A stretch of 64,000 nucleotides of DNA, taken from the NCBI RefSeq assembly GCF_001741865.1, contig NZ_CP017147.1:682001-746000 (forward strand). The letters are read 5' to 3'. Positions 18,449-26,450 of the stretch are shown here, one piece after another (within the stretch, counting starts at the first letter, position 1; every line of letters starts with the position of its first letter). A program made the position numbers and the translations under genes. This DNA is from Bosea vaviloviae. GTDB taxonomy: Bacteria > Pseudomonadota > Alphaproteobacteria > Rhizobiales > Beijerinckiaceae. Under the pieces are notes generated by a model. That model was not told where the DNA came from and made no database searches. It saw nothing but the letters and a program-made list of their open reading frames with translations.

Positions 18449-20074
18449 TTACTTCGCCGGCTTCACCGACATGGCGAGCATGAACTGGTCGGCACGGCCG
18501 GCGACCGCCAACTCGGACTTGAAGGCCCAGATGCCGCTCTCGAAGTGGAGCGGGATGAAGGCGCCGTCGGCAAGGACGAGCGTCATCGCCTGCTGCAGCA
18601 ATTCAGCGCGCTTTGTGTCGTCGAGCGTCGTGACCGCGGCGCGGATCACCTTGTCGAATTCGTCGTTCTTGTAGCCGCCATAGTTCGAGCCGCCGAGCGT
18701 CTTGGCCTCGTTGGGGGTCGGCGGCCACTGCCGCAGGAAGGAGGCGGCCTCGCCGGTCCCCGAGCCCCAGCCGCCGAGCGCGACGCTGAATTCCTTCTTG
18801 GCGCGGCGCGGGAAATAGATCGCCCGCGTCATCGCATCGACCTCGGTCTTGATGCCGATCTGGGTCAGGTATTGCGCCACGGCCTGGGTGATCTGGCTGT
18901 CGTTGATGTAGCGGTCATTGGTCGAGGACAAGGTGAGCTGGAAGCCGTTGGGGTAGCCGGCCTCGGCCAGCAGCTTCTTGGCCGCAGCCGGGTCATAGGC
19001 AAGCTTGGGCGGGTTCGCCAGCGTGCCGGACATGCCTGTCGGCAGGTACTGGTAGGCCGGCTCGGCGGCGCCATCCATGATCCGCTTGACGATGGCGTCG
19101 CGGTCGATGGCGAGCGACATCGCCTTGCGCACGCGGGCGTCCTTGAGCGGGTTCTTGCCGTCCTCGGCCTTGACGAAGGGGCTCTGGTCGCGGCCGACGT
19201 CGAGCTGGAAGTAGATCACCCGGGTCGAGGGCGTGATGACATGGCCGAAGCGCTTGTCGCCCTTGATCCGGGCAAGGTCGCGCGCGGCGGGGTTCTCGAT
19301 CACGTCGTAATCGCCGGCGAGCAGGCCGGCGAGGCGCGGGCCGGCATTGGTCACCGGCACGAAGCGCACGCTCGCCCAGGGCTCGGCAGGCCCCCAATAG
19401 GTCGGGTTGCGCTCGAGCTCGATCGCCGAGCCACGCACATAGGACTTCAGCTTGTAAGGCCCGGTGCCGATCGCGGCCGTGCCGTCGTTGAAATTATTGA
19501 CCGCAGGCCAGGGCCCGGTGACGCCGCAATTCTTGGCGACATCGTAGCTGATCGGGCCATGCTCGACGATGGAGGCCGTGAGGATCGGCAGGCCCGACAA
19601 CAGGGTCGGCAGCAGCGGCTCGGGCTCGGTCGTGTTGATGACGAGCGTGTGCGCATCCGGTGTCTCGACCGAGGCGAAATTGCCGGTGATGTCGGCGAAG
19701 GAACCGGAGACCTTGGTCTCGTTCTTCAGCGTGCGGCAGAAGGTGAAGACCACGTCCTCGGCGGTGAAGGGCTTGCCGTTCGTGAACGTCACGCCCTGGC
19801 GCAGCTTGAAGGTCCAGCGATTCTTGCCGTCATTCTCCCAGGACGCGGCAAGGCCGGGCCGCAGCGCCTGCTTCTCATCCTGAAGCACGAGCCCGTCGAA
19901 GATATGCATCGCGAGCGCGTTGTTCGGGGTGAGGTCGTGATAATGCGGGTCGACGGCGGTCGGCTCGGAGGCGAGCGCGATGCGCAGCGTCTGCGCCATG
20001 GCAGGAGCGCTGAGCATATTGGCGCCCAGCATGCTGGCGCCGAGCAGGATGGTGATGAGCATGCGCTGACGCAT
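18449..20074 (-). CDS. Peptide-type ABC substrate-binding protein (family 5)
   Basis: Periplasmic binding protein of 541 residues (SBP_bac_5). The Sec signal peptide is hydrophobic (LITILLGASMLGANMLSAP) with cleavage likely after AMAQ. Family landmarks are ASEPTAVDPHYHDL near the mature N-terminus, DGLVLQDEKQALRPGLAASW, and GVTFTNGKPFTAEDVVFTF. It is the first gene of the importer operon and faces the RpiR regulator across about 100 bp. The ligand could be a peptide, opine or glycoside; the sequence does not decide. Confidence 0.92.
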   Translation of the reverse strand: MRQRMLITILLGASMLGANMLSAPAMAQTLRIALASEPTAVDPHYHDLTPNNALAMHIFDGLVLQDEKQALRPGLAASWENDGKNRWTFKLRQGVTFTNGKPFTAEDVVFTFCRTLKNETKVSGSFADITGNFASVETPDAHTLVINTTEPEPLLPTLLSGLPILTASIVEHGPISYDVAKNCGVTGPWPAVNNFNDGTAAIGTGPYKLKSYVRGSAIELERNPTYWGPAEPWASVRFVPVTNAGPRLAGLLAGDYDVIENPAARDLARIKGDKRFGHVITPSTRVIYFQLDVGRDQSPFVKAEDGKNPLKDARVRKAMSLAIDRDAIVKRIMDGAAEPAYQYLPTGMSGTLANPPKLAYDPAAAKKLLAEAGYPNGFQLTLSSTNDRYINDSQITQAVAQYLTQIGIKTEVDAMTRAIYFPRRAKKEFSVALGGWGSGTGEAASFLRQWPPTPNEAKTLGGSNYGGYKNDEFDKVIRAAVTTLDDTKRAELLQQAMTLVLADGAFIPLHFESGIWAFKSELAVAGRADQFMLAMSVKPAK

Positions 20075-20119
20075 CGGTTTCGTCTCCGTTCCCGTAGCTG
20101 ATCGTTTTTTGACAGCTTT

Positions 20120-20147
20120 ATTTTCACAAGCTAGAAAACATGAAAAT
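20120..20147. promoter_or_regulatory. Candidate RpiR operator in the divergent promoter region
   Basis: The AT-rich divergent spacer contains ATTTTCA (20120-20126) and its complement TGAAAAT (20141-20147) with a 14-bp gap, and an inner TTTTC/GAAAA pair. The position between the binding-protein gene and the RpiR gene suits control of both. The motif itself is not proven. Confidence 0.45.
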
Positions 20148-20174
20148 TATCCGACGTCAATCAGCGGAAGAGCC

Positions 20175-21047
20175 ATGTCACGCGCCCTGAAACCGACGAC
20201 GGACCTCGCCAATCGCATCGCCCAAATCTACCCCTCGCTCAGCGAGGGCCATCGCAAGGCGGCCGACTTCGTCCTGCAGAGCCCGCTCGATTCCGCGACC
20301 GTGACGATCGAGGGGCTGGCCGAAAAGAGCGGCACCTCGACCGCGACCGTGACCCGCTTCGTCCGGGCCTTGGGCTACCGCAATTATGGCGATTTCCGCG
20401 CGGCCTTGTCGACGGCGCTCAAGGTCGCGATGGGGCCGGTGGAAGGTCTTGCCGATGCCCGCGCCACGGCCGGCTCGGTCTTCGCGACCATGGCGACGAC
20501 CCTGCAGCGCGAGGCCAACAATCTCGACGAGGCGATCGCGACGCTGGAGGAGGAGACGGTCAACCGCGCCATCGCCCTGTTCCTGAAAGCGCGCCGCATC
20601 TTCATCGTCGGCTCCGGCGCGAGCTACTATGTCGGCGCCTTCCTGGAGGACGGGCTCGCGCTCTATCTCGACGCCGACGTCGTCTTCGCCTCCTCGCGTG
20701 GCGGGCCGGAACGCGCCGTCCGCCATATGCTCTCGGCCGGGCCCGACGACGTCGTCATCGCGATCTCGCTGCCACGCTATTCGCGCAACACGCTTGAGCT
20801 CGCCAAGTTCGCCAGGAAGCGCGGCGCCGTCCTGATCGCCCTGACCGACGGACCGTCATCGCCGCTGGTGCCGCTGGCCGACATGACCTTCTTCGCGCCG
20901 GCTCGCAACAGCTTCCTGCCGAACTCGCCGACCGCCGCCTTTGCCGTCGCTGGCGCGCTGATCACCACCCTGGCACGCGAGCGCCCAGATGCGGTCGAGG
21001 CGCTGAAGGGGCTGAGCGAGAGCCTGCTCTGGACCTTCCACTATTAG
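20175..21047 (+). CDS. MurR/RpiR-family transcriptional regulator
   Basis: Regulator of 290 residues. The N-terminal RpiR helix-turn-helix covers about residues 25-80 (TIEGLAEKSGTSTATVTRFVRALGY). A C-terminal SIS sugar-phosphate-binding domain follows (IFIVGSGASYYVGAFLEDGL, VVIAISLPRYSRNTLELAKF). The ATG at 20175 follows CGGAAGAGCC; an upstream ATG at 20109 lies in the promoter and is less likely. It diverges from the peptide-type importer and probably controls it. A near-identical copy of its last 300 bp is found at 25962-26273. Confidence 0.9.
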   Translation: MSRALKPTTDLANRIAQIYPSLSEGHRKAADFVLQSPLDSATVTIEGLAEKSGTSTATVTRFVRALGYRNYGDFRAALSTALKVAMGPVEGLADARATAGSVFATMATTLQREANNLDEAIATLEEETVNRAIALFLKARRIFIVGSGASYYVGAFLEDGLALYLDADVVFASSRGGPERAVRHMLSAGPDDVVIAISLPRYSRNTLELAKFARKRGAVLIALTDGPSSPLVPLADMTFFAPARNSFLPNSPTAAFAVAGALITTLARERPDAVEALKGLSESLLWTFHY

Positions 21048-21148
21048 CCCTCCGCCTACCGCGATTGACCGCGAAATCCCGCTCCTGGGAGTCTGACCTG
21101 AAATGACGCCTTTATTTTCAAAGGCCTGGCCCTCAGCGACAACCTTGC

Positions 21149-21235
21149 CGTCATTGCGAGCGCAGCGAAGCAATCCAGGGGACGTAGAGCGAGCCCTCCT
21201 GGATTGCTTCGTCGCTGACGCTCCTCGCAATGACG
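21149..21235. repeat. Dispersed palindromic repeat (CGTCATTGCGAG family), copy 2
   Basis: It has the same outer arms (CGTCATTGCGAG / CTCGCAATGACG) and inner arms (GAAGCAATCCAGG / CCTGGATTGCTTC) as 3138-3259. The complementarity continues outward through TTGC/GCAA. It lies between the convergent RpiR and Bug-type genes. Just upstream, 21103-21145 resembles 22637-22690 (GCCTxTxTTTTCAAA core), so a second repeat type abuts it. Confidence 0.85.
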
Positions 21236-21245
21236 GCAAGATACT

Positions 21246-22241
21246 CTAGTTGAGATTGAGCCCGAGCTCACGGATGAGCGGCACCCATAATTGTCTTTCA
21301 GACTGGATCAGCTGCGCGAATTCCGCAGGCCCGCCCGCCAGGGGCTCCACGCCCAACTCGTTCATCCGCGCGCGCAAGGCAGCGTCTGCCAGGGCGGCGG
21401 CGTGAGCCTTGCCAAGAATTCCGGCCACCTCGTCGGAGGCCTTCCCGGTCGTCATCAAACCCTGCCATGCATAGGCTTCGAACCCTGATCGGCCATAGGC
21501 CTCGTCGATCGTCGGGACGTCCGGCAAGGCCGCCAATCGCTTGGGCGAGCACACGGCGAGCGGGCGAACCTGGCCTGAGCGCATCAATTCGCCGCCTGCG
21601 GCATAGTCGACCATCCCGGTTTCGACGCTGCCTGACAGCAGGTCGGCGATCATCGGCGCCATCCCGCGATAGGGCACATGGGTCAGGCGCAATCCCAGAT
21701 CCCGTGTCAGCCTCGCCATGGTCAGGTGATGCGGCGATCCTACGCCAGGCGAGCCGAAATTGAGGCCATCTGCCGTCGACTTGGCGCGCTCTGCAAAATC
21801 TTTCGCGCTCGCGATCGGCGATGAGCGTGCTGCGCTCAGGACGAGATGGAAGCGTGCGAGCAGCCCGACCGGCCGCAGGTCGCGATCCGGATCAAACGGG
21901 AGTTTTGCGAAAAGGGCGGTGTTGTTGACCAGCGTGCCATTGTCCGCGGTCAAGAGGGTGTAGCCGTCAGGGGGCGCCTTTGCCACCGCGTCCGCCCCGA
22001 TATTGGTCGATGCACCCGGCCGGTTCTCGATGACGATCGCTTGACCCAGCTTCGCGCTCATCGCGCTGCCCACGAGGCGCGCGATGATGTCGGCTCCGCC
22101 GCCCGCGGCATATGGCACGATCCATTTGATCGGCCGGTCCGGATAGGCAGCGTAGGCTGGCGAAGCCAAGGCCAGGGCACTAGCGCCGGTACCAGTTGCC
22201 GCCAGGAAGCTTCTGCGTGTCAGTGTGTTGGTATCGGTCAT
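21246..22241 (-). CDS. Tripartite tricarboxylate transporter substrate-binding protein (Bug/TctC family)
   Basis: Periplasmic binding protein of 331 residues. The Tat-type leader LTRRSFLAATGTGASALAL is followed by AYAAYPDRPIKWIVPYAAGGGAD, the usual mature start of the family. Also visible are RPGASTNIGADAVAKAPPDGYT and GSPGVGSPHHLTMARL. Start codons at 22241 and 22244 are tandem; the strong AAAGGGGGAG spacing suits 22241. The open frame to 22379 is unconserved. No TctA/TctB membrane partners are present, as is common for orphan Bug proteins. It lies downstream of the homogentisate genes, so an aromatic acid ligand is possible but unproven. Confidence 0.88.
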   Translation of the reverse strand: MTDTNTLTRRSFLAATGTGASALALASPAYAAYPDRPIKWIVPYAAGGGADIIARLVGSAMSAKLGQAIVIENRPGASTNIGADAVAKAPPDGYTLLTADNGTLVNNTALFAKLPFDPDRDLRPVGLLARFHLVLSAARSSPIASAKDFAERAKSTADGLNFGSPGVGSPHHLTMARLTRDLGLRLTHVPYRGMAPMIADLLSGSVETGMVDYAAGGELMRSGQVRPLAVCSPKRLAALPDVPTIDEAYGRSGFEAYAWQGLMTTGKASDEVAGILGKAHAAALADAALRARMNELGVEPLAGGPAEFAQLIQSERQLWVPLIRELGLNLN

Positions 22242-22348
22242 CATCTCCCCCTTTGTGATGTTGTCTTGTAAAACTCGGTTGCGTGGCCCCAGGATTGACT
22301 GTGATCGCCGGCCTCGATGCCGGGGACGGCTGACTTCATGGGCCTGCA

Positions 22349-22600
22349 TCACGGCGCCGCCTGGATCTGTGCGCGGCACTCGCCAAAGCCGATCGCGGCG
22401 AAGCCGGGCCGGCGGCAGCGGGCGCGTAAGGTAACCTCGTCGCCATCCTCGAGGAAGCGCCGTTCCTCGCCACCTGGCAACAGGATCGGGTTCCGCCCGC
22501 CCAAGGTCGCTTCCAGGAGCGAGCCGGCCTCAGTGGGCGCAGGGCCCGATATCGTTCCGGTTCCGATGAGATCGCCGGGCCTGAGGTTGCACCGACGTGG
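22349..22600 (-). pseudogene. fahA: C-terminal remnant of fumarylacetoacetase
   Basis: The minus-strand frame ending at 22349 reads CNLRPGDLIGTGTISGP, GSLLEATLGG, FLEDGDEVTLRARC and IGFGECRAQ. These are the last 84 or so residues of fumarylacetoacetase, the enzyme that splits fumarylacetoacetate in tyrosine breakdown. Full-length proteins have about 420 residues. Upstream of CNLRP the similarity stops and the sequence passes into dispersed repeats, so the N-terminal 330 residues, including the metal-binding part, are gone. It lies in the expected order after maiA and hmgA. It cannot encode an active enzyme; a functional copy, if any, must be elsewhere. Confidence 0.85.
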
Positions 22601-22627
22601 GCTTCCGCCGCGGTCGGCCCTGAGAGA

Positions 22628-22965
22628 TTGGCCGATAACGATGCCTCTGTTTTCAAAAGCTTGAGCATCAAGGACAAACGCGCCGTCATCCCGGACAAGC
22701 GGCGAAGCCGCGCAGATCCGGGATCCATGCCGGAGCGCTCTTTCCCTTCTCCCCTCGCGGGAGCAAGGTGGCGCGCAGCCCGAAGACCAGCCAGCGCGGG
22801 GAACCCTCGCCCGTAGGGAGAGGGCAGGGTGAGGGGTCGGCCGTCTGACGTATTGATCGCGAGCTAACCGCAGCCTCGCTGTGAAGTTTCCACGCAACTG
22901 GTCCAGGGGCCGACACCTCACCCCTGCCCCTCTCCTTACAGGAGAGGGGTTCCCCGCGCCTTTCG
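22628..22965. repeat. Composite of dispersed repeats between hmgA and the fahA stub
   Basis: No gene is present. 22628-22735 holds a TTTTCAAAAGCTTGAGCATC segment like that at 21103-21145 and a GTCATCCCGGACAAGCGGCG...GATCCGGGATCCATG element. 22794-22960 is a large inverted repeat: GCGCGGGGAACCCTCGCCC and GGCAGGGTGAGGGGTCGGCCG on the left, CGACACCTCACCCCTGCC and GGAGAGGGGTTCCCCGCGCC on the right. The last element recurs at 38368-38627 and 41890-42100. Confidence 0.8.
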
Positions 22966-23017
22966 TCACAGCCGTTTGCTCTTGGCTTATTCCCTGCAGC
23001 GCTACGCCGCAGGGCGC

Positions 23018-24379
23018 TTATCGCGGCTCGCGACGTCCCGGATCGAAATGCTTGGCGAGCTTGGCTCCGTAGTGTCCATAGTCGCGCTGCAAGGTGCCGT
23101 TCTCAGCGGCGTAGGGGGTCACGGCCTGCGGGAAACGGCTCTCGAACATGAAAGCGAGGGTGTTCTCGAGTTTGTGGGGCTTCAACTCGCTGTTCGAGGC
23201 CTTCTCAAAAGCGTCGACATCGGGACCATGCGGCAGCATGCTGTTGTGGAGGCTGATGCCGCCCGGCACGAAACCGCCTTCGGTCTTGGCGTCGTAGACG
23301 CCGTAGACCAGCCCCATGAACTCGCTCATCACATTGATGTGGTACCAGGGCGGCCGGAAGGTGTTCTCCGCCACAAGCCATCGGTCGGAGAACAGGACGA
23401 AGTCGATATTGGCAGTGCCGGGCGTCTCCGACGGCGAGGTCAGCACGGTGAAGATCGAGGGATCGGCGTGATCGAACAGGATCGGGCCGACCGGCGCGTA
23501 TCGACGCAGATCGTATTTGTACGGGGCATAGTTCCCGTGCCAGGCCACGACATCCAGGGGTGAATGGGCGAGATCGCAGGCCCAAAGGTGTCCGCCCCAT
23601 TTGACCATCATTGTGCCCGCCGCATCGCGGTCCTCATAGGCGGCAACGGGCGTGAGGAAGTCGCGCGGATTGGCAAGACAATTCGCGCCGATGGGCCCAC
23701 GCTCCGGCAGCGTCAAGGCGCCACCATAATTCTCGCAGATGTAGCCGCGTGCGGATCCCTCGACGAGTTCGACAGTGAACTTGATGCCGCGAGGAATGAC
23801 GACGATTTCGCCGGGCTCGATCGCGATCACGCCAAATTCGGTTCGAAACCTCAGCCGGCCCTGCTCGGGCACGATCAGCATCTCCGCATCGGCATTGTAG
23901 AAATACTGGTCCTGCATCGAGCGTGTGGCGACGTAGACATGGGCCGCCATGCCGCTTTGCGCGCTGACGTCGCCGCAGGTCGTGATCGTGCGAATGCCCT
24001 CGATGAAGGACGTCGGCTCGCTCGGGATCTCCTGGGGGTCCCAGCGCAGCGGCCCGATCGGCAGATCCGCTGCCGGATGCGGCGCCGAACACCACAAACC
24101 GGGAGCCATCCTGGTGAAGCGTCCCCAATGCGCCACGGTCGGGCGGATCCGATACAGCCAGGATCTCTCATTGGTGGTGCGCGGTGCCGTAAACGGCGAG
24201 CCCGAGATCTGCTCGGCATAGAGGCCGTAAGGGCATTTCTGGGGCGAGTTGCGGCCGACGGGCAGGGCTCCGGGCAGCGCCTCGGTCTCAAAACCGTTGC
24301 CGAAACCCGACATGTAGCCCGCCGTGATTCCCGAGCCCGACGCGATCTGGCCGAGGGGCGATGGTGCTTGAGCGGTCAT
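23018..24379 (-). CDS. hmgA: Homogentisate 1,2-dioxygenase
   Basis: Fe(II) ring-cleaving dioxygenase converting homogentisate to maleylacetoacetate in phenylalanine/tyrosine catabolism; cytoplasmic, usually hexameric. The 453-residue length is normal. Family landmarks are [19 protein letters not shown] near the N-terminus, [16 protein letters not shown], and the late metal-binding region with [35 protein letters not shown] and [14 protein letters not shown]. The ATG at 24379 has AAAGAGGCGACC before it; the open frame to 24514 only reads through a tandem repeat. It follows maiA by about 100 bp in the same direction and is probably under the divergent MarR regulator. Confidence 0.97.
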   Translation of the reverse strand: MTAQAPSPLGQIASGSGITAGYMSGFGNGFETEALPGALPVGRNSPQKCPYGLYAEQISGSPFTAPRTTNERSWLYRIRPTVAHWGRFTRMAPGLWCSAPHPAADLPIGPLRWDPQEIPSEPTSFIEGIRTITTCGDVSAQSGMAAHVYVATRSMQDQYFYNADAEMLIVPEQGRLRFRTEFGVIAIEPGEIVVIPRGIKFTVELVEGSARGYICENYGGALTLPERGPIGANCLANPRDFLTPVAAYEDRDAAGTMMVKWGGHLWACDLAHSPLDVVAWHGNYAPYKYDLRRYAPVGPILFDHADPSIFTVLTSPSETPGTANIDFVLFSDRWLVAENTFRPPWYHINVMSEFMGLVYGVYDAKTEGGFVPGGISLHNSMLPHGPDVDAFEKASNSELKPHKLENTLAFMFESRFPQAVTPYAAENGTLQRDYGHYGAKLAKHFDPGRREPR

Positions 24380-24400
24380 GGTCGCCTCTTTGGTTCGCAG

Positions 24401-24445
24401 TGTTTGGGTTGCCGGTGTTTGGGTTGGCGCTGTTTGGGTTGGCGG
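24401..24445. repeat. Three 15-bp tandem repeats upstream of hmgA
   Basis: Units at 24401-24415, 24416-24430 and 24431-24445 share TGTTTGGGTTG and differ only in their last bases. They fill the maiA-hmgA gap just upstream of the hmgA ribosome site. In the minus-strand frame they would encode T-P-T-Q-like pentapeptides, but they lie outside the gene as called. Confidence 0.9.
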
Positions 24446-24479
24446 CGTCAGATCTTGAAGCAGATGGCAGCGCGGTGCC

Positions 24480-25196
24480 TCACTCGGCATCCGCCTGCTT
24501 GTCAGGGGCGGCATCAGTAAAAGCCGCGAGCGCCATGCAGCTCACTTCTGCCGCCAGCAGGCGTGGCACGCTCGACAGATCGCAGCTGAAGCGGCGGGCG
24601 TTGGAAAGCTGCGGAACGAGACAGATGTCCGCCAGAGTAGGCGAGGCGCCAAAGCAGAACGGCCCCGGCGCGCCGACGAGAAGAGCTTCGCAGGCCTTCA
24701 GCCCGTCCTCGATGACATCGCGAGCCCAGCTCGTGACCGCGGCCTCGGGTAAACCGAGTGCCCGGAGCCGCGCCAGAACCCTCAGATTCTGCACGGGATG
24801 GATGTCCGCCGCGATAGCCAGTGCAAAGGCCCGGACGCGCGCGCGAGGCAGCGCATGCTCGGGTAGAACAGGCGGCACCGGATGGGTTTCCTCCAGCCAT
24901 TCGCATATCGCCAACGACTGCGTCAGAACGCCTCCGGCCAGCTCCAGAACAGGAACAAATCCCTGCGGATTCAGCTGAAGGAAATCCGGCGCACGCTGCT
25001 CGCCATGGCGCAGATGGTGCGAGACATGCGTTGCCGTGAGGCCCTTGAGGTTGAGCGCGATGCGCACGCGCCACGCCGCACTCGAGCGAAAATACCCGTG
25101 GAGGGTGAGCGCCCCCGCTCCCGGCCGGCCCGAAGGCGCGGTCTTTGCTGGGAGGCCTGAGCGATCCGGATCTTGCGCTGTGCCGTCGCGCGCCAC
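24480..25196 (-). CDS. maiA: Maleylacetoacetate isomerase (zeta-class glutathione transferase)
   Basis: Glutathione-dependent cis-trans isomerase making fumarylacetoacetate. The thioredoxin-fold N-domain has the zeta signature [18 protein letters not shown] and the conserved [10 protein letters not shown] and [11 protein letters not shown]. The all-helical C-domain includes [11 protein letters not shown] and [12 protein letters not shown]. The start is a GTG at 25196 with a strong AGGGGGAAG site. It adds about 28 residues not found in typical family members, and no nearer start codon exists. It is the first gene of the homogentisate operon, divergent from the MarR gene. Confidence 0.93.
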   Translation of the reverse strand: MARDGTAQDPDRSGLPAKTAPSGRPGAGALTLHGYFRSSAAWRVRIALNLKGLTATHVSHHLRHGEQRAPDFLQLNPQGFVPVLELAGGVLTQSLAICEWLEETHPVPPVLPEHALPRARVRAFALAIAADIHPVQNLRVLARLRALGLPEAAVTSWARDVIEDGLKACEALLVGAPGPFCFGASPTLADICLVPQLSNARRFSCDLSSVPRLLAAEVSCMALAAFTDAAPDKQADAE

Positions 25197-25205
25197 GACT
25201 TCCCC

Positions 25206-25331
25206 CTAGAGCCGGATGATTTCAGTCGGGATCACGAGGTGATCCCGACTGAAATCTGAATCCGTCTCTCATCAAAGAGTTAGAGCAGGATCAATGCGAA
25301 AAACCGGTTCCCACTTTTCGCATCCTGCTCT
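25206..25331. repeat. GAGCAGGAT-family palindromic element, copy 2, in a divergent promoter region
   Basis: An 18-bp perfect stem (25218-25235 with 25239-25256, GAG loop) is followed by the AGAGCAGGATCAATGCGAAAAA hairpin at 25282-25331. The element occupies most of the space between the divergent maiA and MarR genes, so it separates or shapes their promoters. The related copies are at 12617-12726 and 38664-38753. Confidence 0.85.
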
Positions 25332-25384
25332 AGGTGCAACGAGAAACGTTGGATACGATATCAATATCCCGACCGTTTAATATC

Positions 25385-25398
25385 ATTTCATATGAAAT
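25385..25398. promoter_or_regulatory. 14-bp perfect palindrome, candidate MarR operator
   Basis: ATTTCATATGAAAT is its own reverse complement. It lies 57 bp before the preferred MarR start, in an AT-rich patch that also contains GATATCAATATC. Position and symmetry suit autoregulation by the MarR protein and control of the divergent maiA-hmgA operon. Confidence 0.5.
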
Positions 25399-25454
25399 CA
25401 AACAAGCCACCTGACCGGAAATTTTCCCAGAGGGGCGATGGGAAGGATCCGGAC

Positions 25455-25919
25455 ATGCCTGCCGTTTCGGACGAGCCGCTGGTGCTGGCGCGCTTTCTGC
25501 CCTACCGATTCTCCATCCTGGCCGAGCGCATCAGCCGCGCCTTCGGAGCGCGCTACGGCGCCGCCTTCGGCCTCGGCATCCCCGAATGGCGGGTGATGGC
25601 TGTGCTCGGCGAGTTGAACAGATGCTCGACGAAAGAGATCATCGCCCGCACCGAGATGGACCCCGTAAAGGTCAGCCGCGCAGCCGGCCGGCTGGTGGAT
25701 CTCGGCCTCGTCCAGCAAAAGCCTCACCCCGAGGACAAACGCGCGCAGATGCTGAACCTGACCCGCAAGGGGGGCGATGTTTACGGCAGGATCCTGCCGA
25801 TGGCGCGCGCGCTCGAGGCTGAATTCACCAGCGTGCTGGATGCCGAGGAGCGGCGCGCCTTGGATGTCATCCTGACCAAGCTGCATGTCAGCGCAGGGCG
25901 CCTCCAGGAAACGTCTTGA
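25455..25919 (+). CDS. MarR-family regulator of the homogentisate cluster
   Basis: Winged-helix regulator of 154 residues. DEPLVLARFLPYRFSILAERIS forms the N-terminal helix, STKEIIARTEMDPVKVSRAAGRLV the recognition HTH, and HPEDKRAQMLNLTRKG the wing. The ATG at 25455 is chosen for the GGGAAGGA site 7 bp upstream. An earlier ATG at 25392 lies inside a palindrome and would add 21 polar residues. Divergence from maiA-hmgA suggests an HmgR-like repressor responding to homogentisate or a related aromatic acid; this is inference. Confidence 0.87.
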   Translation: MPAVSDEPLVLARFLPYRFSILAERISRAFGARYGAAFGLGIPEWRVMAVLGELNRCSTKEIIARTEMDPVKVSRAAGRLVDLGLVQQKPHPEDKRAQMLNLTRKGGDVYGRILPMARALEAEFTSVLDAEERRALDVILTKLHVSAGRLQETS

Positions 25920-25925
25920 GGACCG

Positions 25926-26273
25926 GGTCGTGTCGGTGCCCGCGCCACGGCCGGGCCGGAGGACGTCGTCATCGCGATCTCGCTGCCGCGCTATTCGCGC
26001 AACACGCTCGAGCTCGCCAAGTTCGCCAGGAAGCGCGGCGCCGTCCTGATCGCCCTGACCGACGGACCGTCATCGCCGCTGGTGCCGCTGGCCGACATGA
26101 CCTTCTTCGCCCCGGCTCGCAACAGCGTCCTGCCGAACTCGCCGACCGCCGCCTTCGCCGTCGCCGTCGCCGTCGCCGACGCGCTGATCACCACGCTGGC
26201 ACGCGAGCGCCCGGATGCTGTCGAGGCGCTGAAGGGGCTGAGCGAAAGCCTGCTCTGGACCTTTCACTATTAG
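25926..26273 (+). pseudogene. Duplicated, internally deleted 3' end of the RpiR regulator gene
   Basis: From 25962 to the TAG at 26273 the DNA nearly repeats 20741-21047, the SIS-domain end of the RpiR gene. It differs at about a dozen bases and has a 12-bp insertion (AVAVAVADALI instead of AVAGALI). Upstream, 25926-25955 matches 20447-20473, so about 270 bp in between are missing. The joint falls in a short GGCCGGG shared by both ends of the deletion and keeps the frame. There is no start codon or HTH, so it is not a working regulator. The copy begins 7 bp after the MarR stop. Confidence 0.92.
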
Positions 26274-26450
26274 GCGGAATGGCCGGTTTCTGGGGGTGCT
26301 CGAGATTCGGATTTCTTGGGGCCCGGCCCACTCGCATTGGGCGCCGGCTTTGGCTTCGGCCGCGCCGAACTCTGCAAGGCCTTTTCTCCCGCGGCCGCGT
26401 TGACCCGGCTGTCGCGGTCAGGCACCTGGCTGAACGGGCGCCTCGATGAG

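Noticed and set aside
21478..21490. A TTCGAACCCT match to the tRNA-Gly T arm as a possible att site
   Set aside because: Only about ten bases of a generic T-arm sequence match, and the site lies inside the Bug-protein gene.
25916..26449. A 177-residue plus-strand frame across the RpiR stub
   Set aside because: It reads the duplicated RpiR fragment in a wrong frame and is rich in Arg/Ala, typical of a GC-rich shadow.
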